NCBI GenBank assembly: GCA_947488645.1
Contig: CANLAC010000023.1
Location: 1-12,396 of the forward strand
Origin: Actinomycetota bacterium
Lineage (GTDB): Bacteria; Actinomycetota; Actinomycetes; Nanopelagicales; Nanopelagicaceae
DNA length: 12,396 bases
Direction of reading: 5' to 3'
Shown: positions 6,542-12,396 of the stretch, one piece after another
How the letters are laid out: each line of letters opens with the position of its first letter
Numbering within the stretch: position 1 is the stretch's first letter
Position numbers and translations under genes: made by a program
The notes under the pieces: generated by a model
What the model was told of the DNA's origin: nothing
The model's input: the letters and a program-made list of their open reading frames with translations, nothing else
The model's database searches: none

Positions 6542-6862
6542 GTGACGTATGTGATCGCTGAACCGTGCATCGATGTAAAGGACAAGTCCTGCATTGAAGA
6601 ATGCCCTGTTGACTGCATCTATGAAGGCGGACGAATGCTATATATCCAGCCTGATGAGTGCGTTGATTGTGGTGCCTGCGAGCCAGTGTGTCCGGTTGAA
6701 GCCATCTATTACGAAGATGATGTCCCAGGACAGTGGAAAGATTTCAGCAAAGCCAACACAGAGTTCTTCATTGAAATTGGTTCACCAGGCGGTGCAAGCA
6801 AGGTTGGCCCAACCGGCACAGACCATCCTTCAGTAACCGCCCTTCCACCAAAGAGCGAGTAA
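6542..6862 (+). CDS. fdxA: 7Fe ferredoxin FdxA/FdxC-type
   Basis: A 106-residue soluble electron carrier holding one [3Fe-4S] and one [4Fe-4S] cluster. Cysteines fall at 9, 17, 21 and 25 (CIDVKDKSCIEECPVDCIYE region) and at 40, 43, 46 and 50 (CVDCGACEPVCP), the 7Fe pattern in which the first motif, C-x7-C-x3-C, has lost one spacing of a classic 8Fe site. The tail after residue 55 (YYEDDVPGQW, then EIGSPGGASKVG) is the conserved extension of actinobacterial FdxA/FdxC (Rv1177). Translation starts at GTG 6542 with GGAGG 6 bases upstream, the best ribosome site in the window, consistent with high expression. It is first in an operon with dapC and manB; ferredoxin directly before dapC is a widely conserved actinobacterial pair, although no functional link between them is established. 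Confidence 0.96.
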   Translation: MTYVIAEPCIDVKDKSCIEECPVDCIYEGGRMLYIQPDECVDCGACEPVCPVEAIYYEDDVPGQWKDFSKANTEFFIEIGSPGGASKVGPTGTDHPSVTALPPKSE

Positions 6863-6865
6863 GCA

Positions 6866-7930
6866 TTGCGCGGCCAGCTCCCTGATTTTCCATGGGATGC
6901 ACTCGCACCATACGGGGATACAGCTAGGTCACATCCGCAAGGCATTATTGATCTTTCACAAGGCACCCCGGTTGATCCGACTCCAGAATTTATTCAGCAG
7001 GTACTTCGTGAGGCAGCAAACTCGCCAAGCTACCCGGTAACAGCTGGAACACCAGAACTTAGAGCAGCAATAAAGAAGTGGGCAGTAGAGCGTTTAGGTG
7101 CAACAGGAGATTTTGATGTTTTGCCATTAATTGGATCCAAAGAGCTAGTTGCATGGCTTCCAACAATTTTAGAATCAAAAAAAGTATTAATTCCAGAAAT
7201 TGCCTATCCGACTTATCACGTGGGTGCGGTGTTGGCAGGTGCCGAATCAATACCGGTTGCCATCGATGCAAAGAGCTGGCCGACGGCTGATTTAGCGTGG
7301 TTGAACTCTCCATCAAATCCAACTGGTCGGGTCCATAGTGATGCAGAGATAAAGGCGTGCATCGATTGGTCGCGCACAAATAAAGCTTTGCTAGTTTCAG
7401 ATGAGTGTTATTTGGAGTTTGCTCAATCGGCCCAACCTGTTTCAGTTCTTTCACATACCGGGGGAGACAACACAAATATTCTGGCGGTGCATTCCCTTTC
7501 AAAACGCTCTTCAATGGCTGGTTATCGAGCAGCCTTCATGATTGGTGATTCAGCATTAATCGCCAGAATTCGTGAGATTCGAAAGCATGGCGGAATGATG
7601 GTGCCACTGCCTGTGCAAAAAGCGATGACTGTTGCACTTGCAGATGACAAACATGTTGCCGAACAACGTGCCCGTTACAACGCACGCAAAGATGCATTAC
7701 GACCCGCCCTAGAAGCTGCAGGATTTACCATCGAATTTAGTAATGCAGGTTTGTATCTATGGTGCACCCGCAATGAAGATGCTTGGGAGAGTGTTTCCTG
7801 GCTTGCCCAGCGCGGAATCTTGGCAACTCCAGGATCCTTCTATGGCAGCCAGGGTGCACGCCATATTCGTGTTGCAATGACAGCTACAGATGCTCAAATT
7901 GCTGATGCTGTTCAACGTATTAAGGCTTAA
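6866..7930 (+). CDS. dapC: DapC, succinyldiaminopimelate transaminase
   Basis: A 354-residue PLP-dependent class I/II aminotransferase, converting N-succinyl-2-amino-6-ketopimelate and glutamate to N-succinyl-LL-diaminopimelate, on the route to meso-DAP for peptidoglycan and lysine. Visible are LPDFPWD near the N-terminus, DLSQGTPVDPTP (29-40), NSPSNPTG (147-154) with cofactor Asn151, SDECY (178-182) with Asp179 and Tyr182, SLSKRSSMAGYR (210-221) with Schiff-base Lys213 and Arg221, and the substrate carboxylate Arg335 in HIRVAM. It closely follows Rv1178. The only sensible start is a TTG at 6866, 3 bases after the fdxA stop, because the conserved N-terminus begins there; no clear ribosome site of its own is seen, so coupling to fdxA translation is likely. 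Next gene starts 3 bases after its stop. Confidence 0.94.
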   Translation: MRGQLPDFPWDALAPYGDTARSHPQGIIDLSQGTPVDPTPEFIQQVLREAANSPSYPVTAGTPELRAAIKKWAVERLGATGDFDVLPLIGSKELVAWLPTILESKKVLIPEIAYPTYHVGAVLAGAESIPVAIDAKSWPTADLAWLNSPSNPTGRVHSDAEIKACIDWSRTNKALLVSDECYLEFAQSAQPVSVLSHTGGDNTNILAVHSLSKRSSMAGYRAAFMIGDSALIARIREIRKHGGMMVPLPVQKAMTVALADDKHVAEQRARYNARKDALRPALEAAGFTIEFSNAGLYLWCTRNEDAWESVSWLAQRGILATPGSFYGSQGARHIRVAMTATDAQIADAVQRIKA

Positions 7931-7933
7931 TTC

Positions 7934-8893
7934 ATGGCTGTAGCGATTTTGCTAGTCGGCGGCTTCGGCACACGTCTGATGCCATTAACTAAAAACACGC
8001 CAAAACCAATGCTTACCGTGGCTGGCGTGCCCGTAACAGAACATCAGTTAGCAATGGCCAAAGCGGCAGGGATCACCGAAATAGTTCTAGCAACCTCTTA
8101 TCTTTCTGAAGTATTTACTCCTTACTTTGGTGATGGATCCAAGTGGGGTATGAGAATTAAGTATGCAGTTGAAAAAGAGCCACTTGGTACAGGTGGTGCT
8201 ATACGTAATGCAGCGAAGTTACTTGATACCAATGAATCAGTTGTGGTCCTAAATGGAGATGTTTTAAGCTCTCATAATTTGGCAGAGCAAATTCGACAAC
8301 ATGAAGCACATGATGCTGATGTGACTTTGCATTTAACAGAAGTAAAAGATGCACGAGCATTTGGATGCGTGCCAACCGATAGTCATGGTCGCGTAACAGC
8401 ATTTTTAGAAAAAATGGAAAATCCAATTACTAATCAAATTAATGCTGGTTGTTATGTGTTTAATCCTCGGGTTATTTCAACAATTCCATTGGATACAGTG
8501 GTTTCAGTTGAACGTGAAACATTCCCGCAGTTAGTTGCAAGAGGGGCCAAAGTTTTTGGATATGTAGAAAATGCTTATTGGTTAGATATCGGTACTCCAC
8601 GAGCATTGTTGAAGGCCTCTATCGATATCGTTAAACGAAGCGGTGATTTCTTAGCCATGCCTGGTTCAACAATTGATCCAACCGCTGTGATTACTGGCGG
8701 TAGCTGCATCGGCCCTAATTCAACTGTCGGGGCAGGGGCCCATATTGATGGCTCCATTATTGAAGCCGGCTCTACTATTGGCCAGAATGCAACAATTTCT
8801 GATTCATTTGTTGCATCGGGTGCCGAAGTCGAAAATAATGCGAAAATAACCTCGTCTTTTGTCACAAATAGCGAAATTATTTCCATTCCTTAA
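7934..8893 (+). CDS. manB: GDP-mannose pyrophosphorylase ManB (Rv3264c-like)
   Basis: A 319-residue sugar-phosphate nucleotidyltransferase, most likely mannose-1-phosphate guanylyltransferase making GDP-mannose from GTP and mannose-1-phosphate. The signature GGFGTRLMPLT (9-19) with KP (24-25) binds the nucleotide; PLGTGGAIRN (83-92), LNGDV (106-110, metal Asp109), FGCVPTD (143-149), FLEK (157-160), NQINAGCYVF (167-176), SVERETFP (191-198) and YWLDIGTP (215-222) follow in family order. Residues from about 245 to the end form a left-handed beta-helix of imperfect hexapeptides (IGPNSTVGAGAHIDGSIIEA and so on). The FGCVPTD, NQINAGCYVF and SVERE blocks match M. tuberculosis Rv3264c, so GDP-mannose is favoured over a dTDP-glucose RmlA. 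The C-terminus is about 40 residues shorter than Rv3264c. It is third gene of the fdxA operon. Confidence 0.88.
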   Translation: MAVAILLVGGFGTRLMPLTKNTPKPMLTVAGVPVTEHQLAMAKAAGITEIVLATSYLSEVFTPYFGDGSKWGMRIKYAVEKEPLGTGGAIRNAAKLLDTNESVVVLNGDVLSSHNLAEQIRQHEAHDADVTLHLTEVKDARAFGCVPTDSHGRVTAFLEKMENPITNQINAGCYVFNPRVISTIPLDTVVSVERETFPQLVARGAKVFGYVENAYWLDIGTPRALLKASIDIVKRSGDFLAMPGSTIDPTAVITGGSCIGPNSTVGAGAHIDGSIIEAGSTIGQNATISDSFVASGAEVENNAKITSSFVTNSEIISIP

Positions 8894-8895
8894 GG

Positions 8896-8909
8896 ATTTA
8901 CGCGTAAAT
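8896..8909. repeat. 14-bp perfect palindrome upstream of whiB2
   Basis: ATTTACGCGTAAAT is its own reverse complement. It starts 2 bases after the manB stop and abuts the next palindrome. Even symmetry with a central CG pair is typical of dimeric repressor sites (LacI-like operators, for instance), but no candidate regulator is visible here. As a stem it has no loop and no T-tract, so it does not look like an intrinsic terminator. Confidence 0.6.
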
Positions 8910-8927
8910 GGTCTGACCATTGACCAT
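8908..8927. promoter_or_regulatory. Candidate operator: TGGTCTGACCA palindrome plus tandem TGACCAT
   Basis: ATGGTC-T-GACCAT (8908-8920) is a perfect 13-bp palindrome with one central base. Its right half TGACCAT is immediately repeated in tandem (8921-8927), giving three half-sites, two head-to-tail. The core TGGTCnGACCA is identical to the known E. coli FadR (GntR family) operator core. It ends 8 bases before the -35 box of the whiB2 promoter, where a repressor or activator could act. Which protein binds here is unknown; no gntR gene lies in the window. Confidence 0.55.
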
Positions 8928-8935
8928 CTCTGGGC

Positions 8936-8964
8936 TTGACATGAGCGAGTTACAAGCGTGTAAT
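8936..8964 (+). promoter_or_regulatory. Near-consensus sigma-70-type promoter of whiB2
   Basis: TTGACA (8936-8941, perfect -35) is separated by 17 bases from TGTAAT (8959-8964, 5 of 6 matches to the -10 consensus). Transcription would start near 8971, leaving a leader of about 58 bases to the ATG at 9029 or about 136 bases to the ATG at 9107. This is the strongest promoter-like sequence seen in the window. Confidence 0.7.
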
Positions 8965-9028
8965 TCACTCTTAAGAACGTCTTTTCCAAGAGGGATGAGA
9001 CAACGAAAGCTAATGGAGCATCGACGTT

Positions 9029-9328
9029 ATGCCGATTCAACCCGCAGCCCAGAACTCCCCAATCCCCACTTCAGGACCAACAGTCACACTCGCATCAGGT
9101 GAGAACATGGAACTCTCTTGGCAGGAGCGCGCACTATGCGCTCAAACTGACCCAGAGGCGTTCTTTCCAGAAAAAGGCGGCTCCACTCGCGAAGCAAAGC
9201 GCGTATGTCTTTCCTGCGATGTTCGCGCAGAATGTTTGGAATACGCACTTGCACACGATGAACGCTTTGGAATTTGGGGCGGATTATCAGAGCGCGAACG
9301 CCGTCGCTTAAAGCGTCGCACCGCTTAA
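9029..9328 (+). CDS. whiB: WhiB2-type iron-sulfur regulator (WhiB/WhmD)
   Basis: A small [4Fe-4S] regulator of the Wbl family that partners the primary sigma factor and, in relatives (Streptomyces WhiB, mycobacterial WhmD/WhiB2), governs septation. The core WQERALCAQTDPEAFFPEKG, then GSTREAKRVC, CDVRAEC, LEYAL, the GIWGG turn and a basic SERERRRLKRR end closely match WhiB2. Cluster cysteines are at 37, 60, 63 and 69 in the 99-residue form. Two starts are possible: ATG 9029 (GGAG 10 bases upstream; adds a Pro/Ser/Thr-rich N-terminus) or ATG 9107 (AGGTG about 5 bases upstream; 73 residues). Homologues have about 25 residues before the first Cys, between the two forms (36 and 10), so the start is unsettled. 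The strong promoter and palindromes upstream suggest tight control. Confidence 0.92.
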   Translation: MPIQPAAQNSPIPTSGPTVTLASGENMELSWQERALCAQTDPEAFFPEKGGSTREAKRVCLSCDVRAECLEYALAHDERFGIWGGLSERERRRLKRRTA

Positions 9329-9335
9329 GGTTCTT

Positions 9336-9354
9336 GCATCTCTTAGGAGATAGC
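9336..9354 (+). promoter_or_regulatory. Hairpin enclosing the ribosome site of the glycosyltransferase
   Basis: In the 37-base gap after whiB2, ATCTC (9338-9342) and GAGAT (9347-9351) form a perfect 5-bp stem with loop TTAG, extendable by GC/GC across one bulged A. The only Shine-Dalgarno-like sequence, AGGAG (9345-9349), lies in the loop and 3' arm. The stem may dampen translation of the large downstream gene. The AGGAG-to-ATG distance of 16 bases is long, which weakens the call. Confidence 0.35.
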
Positions 9355-9365
9355 GAGTTGTTCTT

Positions 9366-12300
9366 ATGGCTTCCCTAGCCGATGTAGATAAGCATCGCGT
9401 AACTGCTGTTCTTGTTTCTCACAATGGAGCACTGTGGTTACCCGAGGTTGTTGCAGCACTGACTTCTCAAACCCGCCCCATTGATTTAATTACCGCGGTC
9501 GATACGGGATCAGAAGATGCATCTACAAAATTATTAAAATCTGCACGGATTCCGTTTTTTTCTACCGACCGTGAAACAGGTTTTGGACAAGCAGTTTCAC
9601 TTGCAGTTGATAAATTGCCCAAAGCTATTGAACATGAATGGATTTGGTTAATCCATGATGATTGCGCACCTGCTCCAACTGCGCTCGCAGAGTTATTAAG
9701 TGCAGTTGATGATCGCCCACAAGTTGTCATGGTTGGTCCAAAATTACTTGGCTGGCATGACCGAACACATTTATTAGAAGCTGGCATCAGTATCGCTGGC
9801 AATGGTGCGCGATGGACTGGACTTGAACCACTGGAGTATGACCAAGGTCAACATGATGGAATCCATGATGTGCTCTCAGTTAGCACAGCAGGTGCCTTAA
9901 TCCGCCGCGATGTCTTCGAAGAGCTTGGCGGACTAGATCAAAACCTTGCACTATTTAGAGATGATGTTGATTTTGGGTGGCGTGCTCGCACAGCAGGACA
10001 CTCAGTGATTGCCGCCACCAGTGCTATTGCCTTTCACGCACAAGCTTCTGCAACAGAGCGCAGAAGAATTGATGTTGAAGGTGCTCTCTTGCATCGCCCA
10101 TTACTTTTAGATCGTCGCAATGCCGCATATGTTCTTCTTGCAAACTCTTCGTGGTGGATGATTCCGTGGATTGCATTACAACTGTTTAGTTCTGCGATTG
10201 CTCGCGCACTCGGATATCTTTTAGCAAAATTGCCAGGTTATGCATCTGATGAAATCCTGGCGTTCACCACACTCATTCTTCGGCCAGGAAAGATTCTAGA
10301 AGCTCGTAAGGTGCGCAAAAAGCAAAGATTTGTCAGTGCCCGTGTAGTAGCAACTTATATTCCACCTCGATGGTCACAGCTTCGCTTAGGTACAGAGCGT
10401 TTAGTTGAGTCAATACGAGCAAAAGTTTTCCCGGACAACACTTCTGCAGCAGTTTCTATTCTTGACTCGGTCGAAGATGAAGATTTATTAACACCAGTCA
10501 AGACAATTAAGTGGTTTTCCATCTTTAAGCGACCAGAAGTGATTGGATTCTTAGCAATAGCAGTTATTTCTCTTGTAAATTCTAGAAATCGCTTGGGTGC
10601 AATTGTTGGGGGCGCTCTTCCAATTTCTCCGCCAGGTGCAACGGATTTGTGGCGGACATACTTTGAATCCTGGCACCAAGTTGGAATGGGTTCTTCTCTT
10701 GCAACACCGCCCTGGGTGGCTATTACAGCAATTGCTTCTCTTGCGGTATTAGGAAAAGTTCAATTCTTGATTACAACGTTTTTCTTGTTCGCACCAATTT
10801 TGATAATGTGGACTGGTTTTCTATTGCTCAAGAAGTTAACTAGCAACAACTGGATCTCTATCCCAGCGGCTTTCCTCTATGCAATTTCACCCGTAACCAT
10901 TGCAGCTGTTAGCTCGGGACACATCGGCACTCTAATCTTGCTTATTTTTGTGCCACTTGTTGCGATCATTCTCCATGACTGGCTAGCCATTGAAAAATAC
11001 AGTTGGCGCAAGATTTTTGCGGTCTCTCTTCTATTCTCGGTGTTGTATGCGTTTACTTTGATGAGTTTTATCATTGCTTTAGTGGCTTCGGTTCTTGTCT
11101 CTATGGATAACTTTAAGGATTATTCATCGACTCAAGACAAGAATGTGTGGTTTGATCGCTTAAAAAAGAGATCAGCTCTTGTATTTGTTCCATTCCTCGT
11201 AAATGCACCGTATTCCTTTGAAGCAATAATTGACCCCAGCAGATTCTTAACAGAGCCAGGGTTACGGATTCCTGGTGGAGGATCACTTGCTGTTCTTTCT
11301 GGAAATCCTGGCGGACTTGGCTCAGTGCCACTGTGGTTGATTAGCCCTATCGTGTTGGTACTAGTCATTTCTTTATTCTCCTCAACACATGCACGAGGTA
11401 TCGCAGAGTATGGAATCACAGCATTATCGCTTGCTGTTTTTGTTGGGTCGTTATCCATTTCCACCCGTGGCAATGAAGGAGCAGCAAAAGCGTGGGCAGG
11501 CCCTGTACTTTCAGTTGTTACTTTGGCTGCAGCAGCGGCAGGAACAGTGTTGCTCAATAGTTTGCGCCAAACTTTAATTTTAAGTCACATTCACTATCGA
11601 CATGTTTTGGCCGCTACTTTACTTTTCATTACCGCCGCTTATGCCACATTAGCTGTTGGATATTCCCTTTCGACAGGTGCAGATTCTGCAGTGCAAGCAA
11701 ATCGTGCCACTGTCATGCCAGCATTCTTAAGTGTCGAAACTGATACCAAGATTTTAGTCTTGCGTGAAGTCGGAAATACCGAAGATAAGAAAATTCAGTA
11801 CTACATTTCTAGAGGGCGGGATATTTCGCTAGGTGAACCTGATGTAGCTCCACAACAAAATGCAAGTATTGCTCAAGCAGCGCGATCATTAATCGATGGG
11901 ACAGGCATTGCAAGCAGTAAGACATTGGCAGATTACGGGATTAAGTATGTTTATGTGAAGAACCCCTTTAAAAAGGAGGTTATTAGATCAATCGATGGGC
12001 TTGGTGGATTTACTCGAACATCTGCAACCTCACTTGGTGTTGTTTGGAAAGTCAGTCAGCCAACAGGTCGACTTCTATTTGTTGCCGAGAGCGGTGAGCG
12101 AATAGTTCTTGAAGCGGGTGAATTCGGCGCACGCACATTTGTTCCGGGACCTGGGACATTAATTCTGACTGAAACTGCCAACAGGTCATGGCAAGTGCTG
12201 CAAAACGGATACCGCTTGGATCGAATAAATAATGAACTTGGATTGCCAACATTTAAGGTCACGGAGTCTGGTGAAATTTCTTTACTACACGATGGAACGG

Positions 12301-12396
12301 TTCGTCGCGGCTGGCTTTCATTGCAAATCATTTTCCTATCTGTCGTGCTAGTGATGGCACTTCCTGCCGGTCGCCGTAAAAGTGAAATCTCCGAAG
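9366..12396 (+). CDS. Large GT2 glycosyltransferase with multi-TM and extracytoplasmic domains, 3' partial
   Basis: At least 1010 residues, open to the window edge with no internal stop. Residues 11-240 form a GT2 domain: VLVSHNGALWLPE (15-27), IWLIHDDCAP with the metal-binding acidic pair (93-102), STAGALIRR (173-181), and FRDDVDFGWRARTAGHSV (197-214), the acceptor/base motif. After two helices near 253-289, a membrane region from about 390 to 765 has roughly ten helices and loops such as WHQVGMGSSLATPPW (436-450), resembling GT-C-like parts of large actinobacterial envelope glycosyltransferases. Residues 770-980 look like an extracytoplasmic beta-rich domain, followed by a helix at 983-1000 and a basic stretch. 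It probably transfers a sugar to a lipid carrier or envelope glycan; donor and acceptor are unknown. Start 9366 is forced by an in-frame TAG at 9351. Nearby manB hints at a mannose-derived donor. Confidence 0.85.
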   Translation, partial: MASLADVDKHRVTAVLVSHNGALWLPEVVAALTSQTRPIDLITAVDTGSEDASTKLLKSARIPFFSTDRETGFGQAVSLAVDKLPKAIEHEWIWLIHDDCAPAPTALAELLSAVDDRPQVVMVGPKLLGWHDRTHLLEAGISIAGNGARWTGLEPLEYDQGQHDGIHDVLSVSTAGALIRRDVFEELGGLDQNLALFRDDVDFGWRARTAGHSVIAATSAIAFHAQASATERRRIDVEGALLHRPLLLDRRNAAYVLLANSSWWMIPWIALQLFSSAIARALGYLLAKLPGYASDEILAFTTLILRPGKILEARKVRKKQRFVSARVVATYIPPRWSQLRLGTERLVESIRAKVFPDNTSAAVSILDSVEDEDLLTPVKTIKWFSIFKRPEVIGFLAIAVISLVNSRNRLGAIVGGALPISPPGATDLWRTYFESWHQVGMGSSLATPPWVAITAIASLAVLGKVQFLITTFFLFAPILIMWTGFLLLKKLTSNNWISIPAAFLYAISPVTIAAVSSGHIGTLILLIFVPLVAIILHDWLAIEKYSWRKIFAVSLLFSVLYAFTLMSFIIALVASVLVSMDNFKDYSSTQDKNVWFDRLKKRSALVFVPFLVNAPYSFEAIIDPSRFLTEPGLRIPGGGSLAVLSGNPGGLGSVPLWLISPIVLVLVISLFSSTHARGIAEYGITALSLAVFVGSLSISTRGNEGAAKAWAGPVLSVVTLAAAAAGTVLLNSLRQTLILSHIHYRHVLAATLLFITAAYATLAVGYSLSTGADSAVQANRATVMPAFLSVETDTKILVLREVGNTEDKKIQYYISRGRDISLGEPDVAPQQNASIAQAARSLIDGTGIASSKTLADYGIKYVYVKNPFKKEVIRSIDGLGGFTRTSATSLGVVWKVSQPTGRLLFVAESGERIVLEAGEFGARTFVPGPGTLILTETANRSWQVLQNGYRLDRINNELGLPTFKVTESGEISLLHDGTVRRGWLSLQIIFLSVVLVMALPAGRRKSEISE

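Noticed and set aside
7059..7514. 151-codon minus-strand frame within dapC
   Set aside because: Leu/His-rich translation opposite conserved aminotransferase motifs; no ribosome site or promoter; shadow.
8896..8927. Reading the palindromes as a transcription terminator for the fdxA operon
   Set aside because: The 14-bp palindrome has no loop, the 13-bp one has a single-base loop, stems are short, and no T-tract follows on the plus strand.
8804..9040. Minus-strand frame crossing the manB-whiB2 intergenic region
   Set aside because: It covers the palindromes and promoter, has no ribosome site and overlaps the coherent manB C-terminal beta-helix; taken as chance.
11132..11557. 141-codon minus-strand frame opposite the glycosyltransferase
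   Set aside because: The plus-strand frame is continuously open over 3 kb with coherent membrane helices; the opposite frame has no recognisable domain.
1..12396. Mobile elements, CRISPR arrays, tRNA/rRNA genes, defence islands
   Set aside because: No transposase or integrase motifs, no regularly spaced repeats, no cloverleaf-like sequence, and composition is uniform; nothing supports such features.

Overview
The window looks like part of a compact, low-GC actinobacterial chromosome. Actinobacterial markers are MshB (mycothiol biosynthesis), a WhiB2/WhiB regulator, a mycobacterial-type 7Fe ferredoxin followed by the actinobacterial DapC, and an Rv3264c-like GDP-mannose pyrophosphorylase. Base composition is well below that of typical Streptomyces or Mycobacterium. 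Genes overlap or abut almost everywhere, and the longest gene-free stretch is about 135 bases. That combination resembles streamlined freshwater or marine Actinobacteria such as the acI / Nanopelagicales group. The assignment is an inference from protein families and composition; no 16S or database search was possible.

Layout. (1) Bases 1-1718, + strand: the 3' end of an EamA/DMT permease, a PHP-domain phosphoesterase and a MarC-family membrane protein, all overlapping and probably one operon. (2) Bases 1715-3694, - strand: a TetR-family regulator followed by an RhlE-type DEAD-box RNA helicase. (3) Bases 3725-4902, + strand: mshB and a small four-helix membrane protein, divergent from tetR across only 30 bp. 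(4) Bases 4899-6442, - strand: a 66-residue SH3-like protein translationally coupled to a cysteinyl-tRNA synthetase whose HIGH motif reads HVGN. (5) Bases 6542-8893, + strand: fdxA, dapC and manB with 3-nt gaps, clearly one transcription unit. (6) Bases 8936-12396, + strand: a strong promoter, whiB2 and a very large membrane glycosyltransferase that runs off the window.

How the genes fit together. Much of the window serves the cell envelope and redox balance: dapC makes the meso-diaminopimelate precursor, manB makes GDP-mannose for mannosylated glycolipids and glycans, the large glycosyltransferase probably acts at the membrane on an envelope glycan, whiB2 links to septation in relatives, and mshB makes the mycothiol precursor. 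The order mshB / small membrane protein ... fdxA / dapC parallels Rv1170-Rv1171 ... Rv1177-Rv1178 of M. tuberculosis. ManB near WhiB2 parallels Rv3264c-Rv3260c.

Most interesting signals. The manB-whiB2 intergenic region has two abutting perfect palindromes plus a tandem heptamer just upstream of a near-consensus promoter. A free-standing SH3-like domain sits where relatives have a full GNAT acetyltransferase, and is coupled to the unusual CysRS. Both convergent gene pairs interlock at their stop codons by exactly four bases. The 30-bp tetR/mshB divergent region appears to hold leaderless promoters and an inverted repeat. No mobile element, CRISPR array, RNA gene or obviously foreign island was seen, and I do not see a whole new defence or metabolic system.
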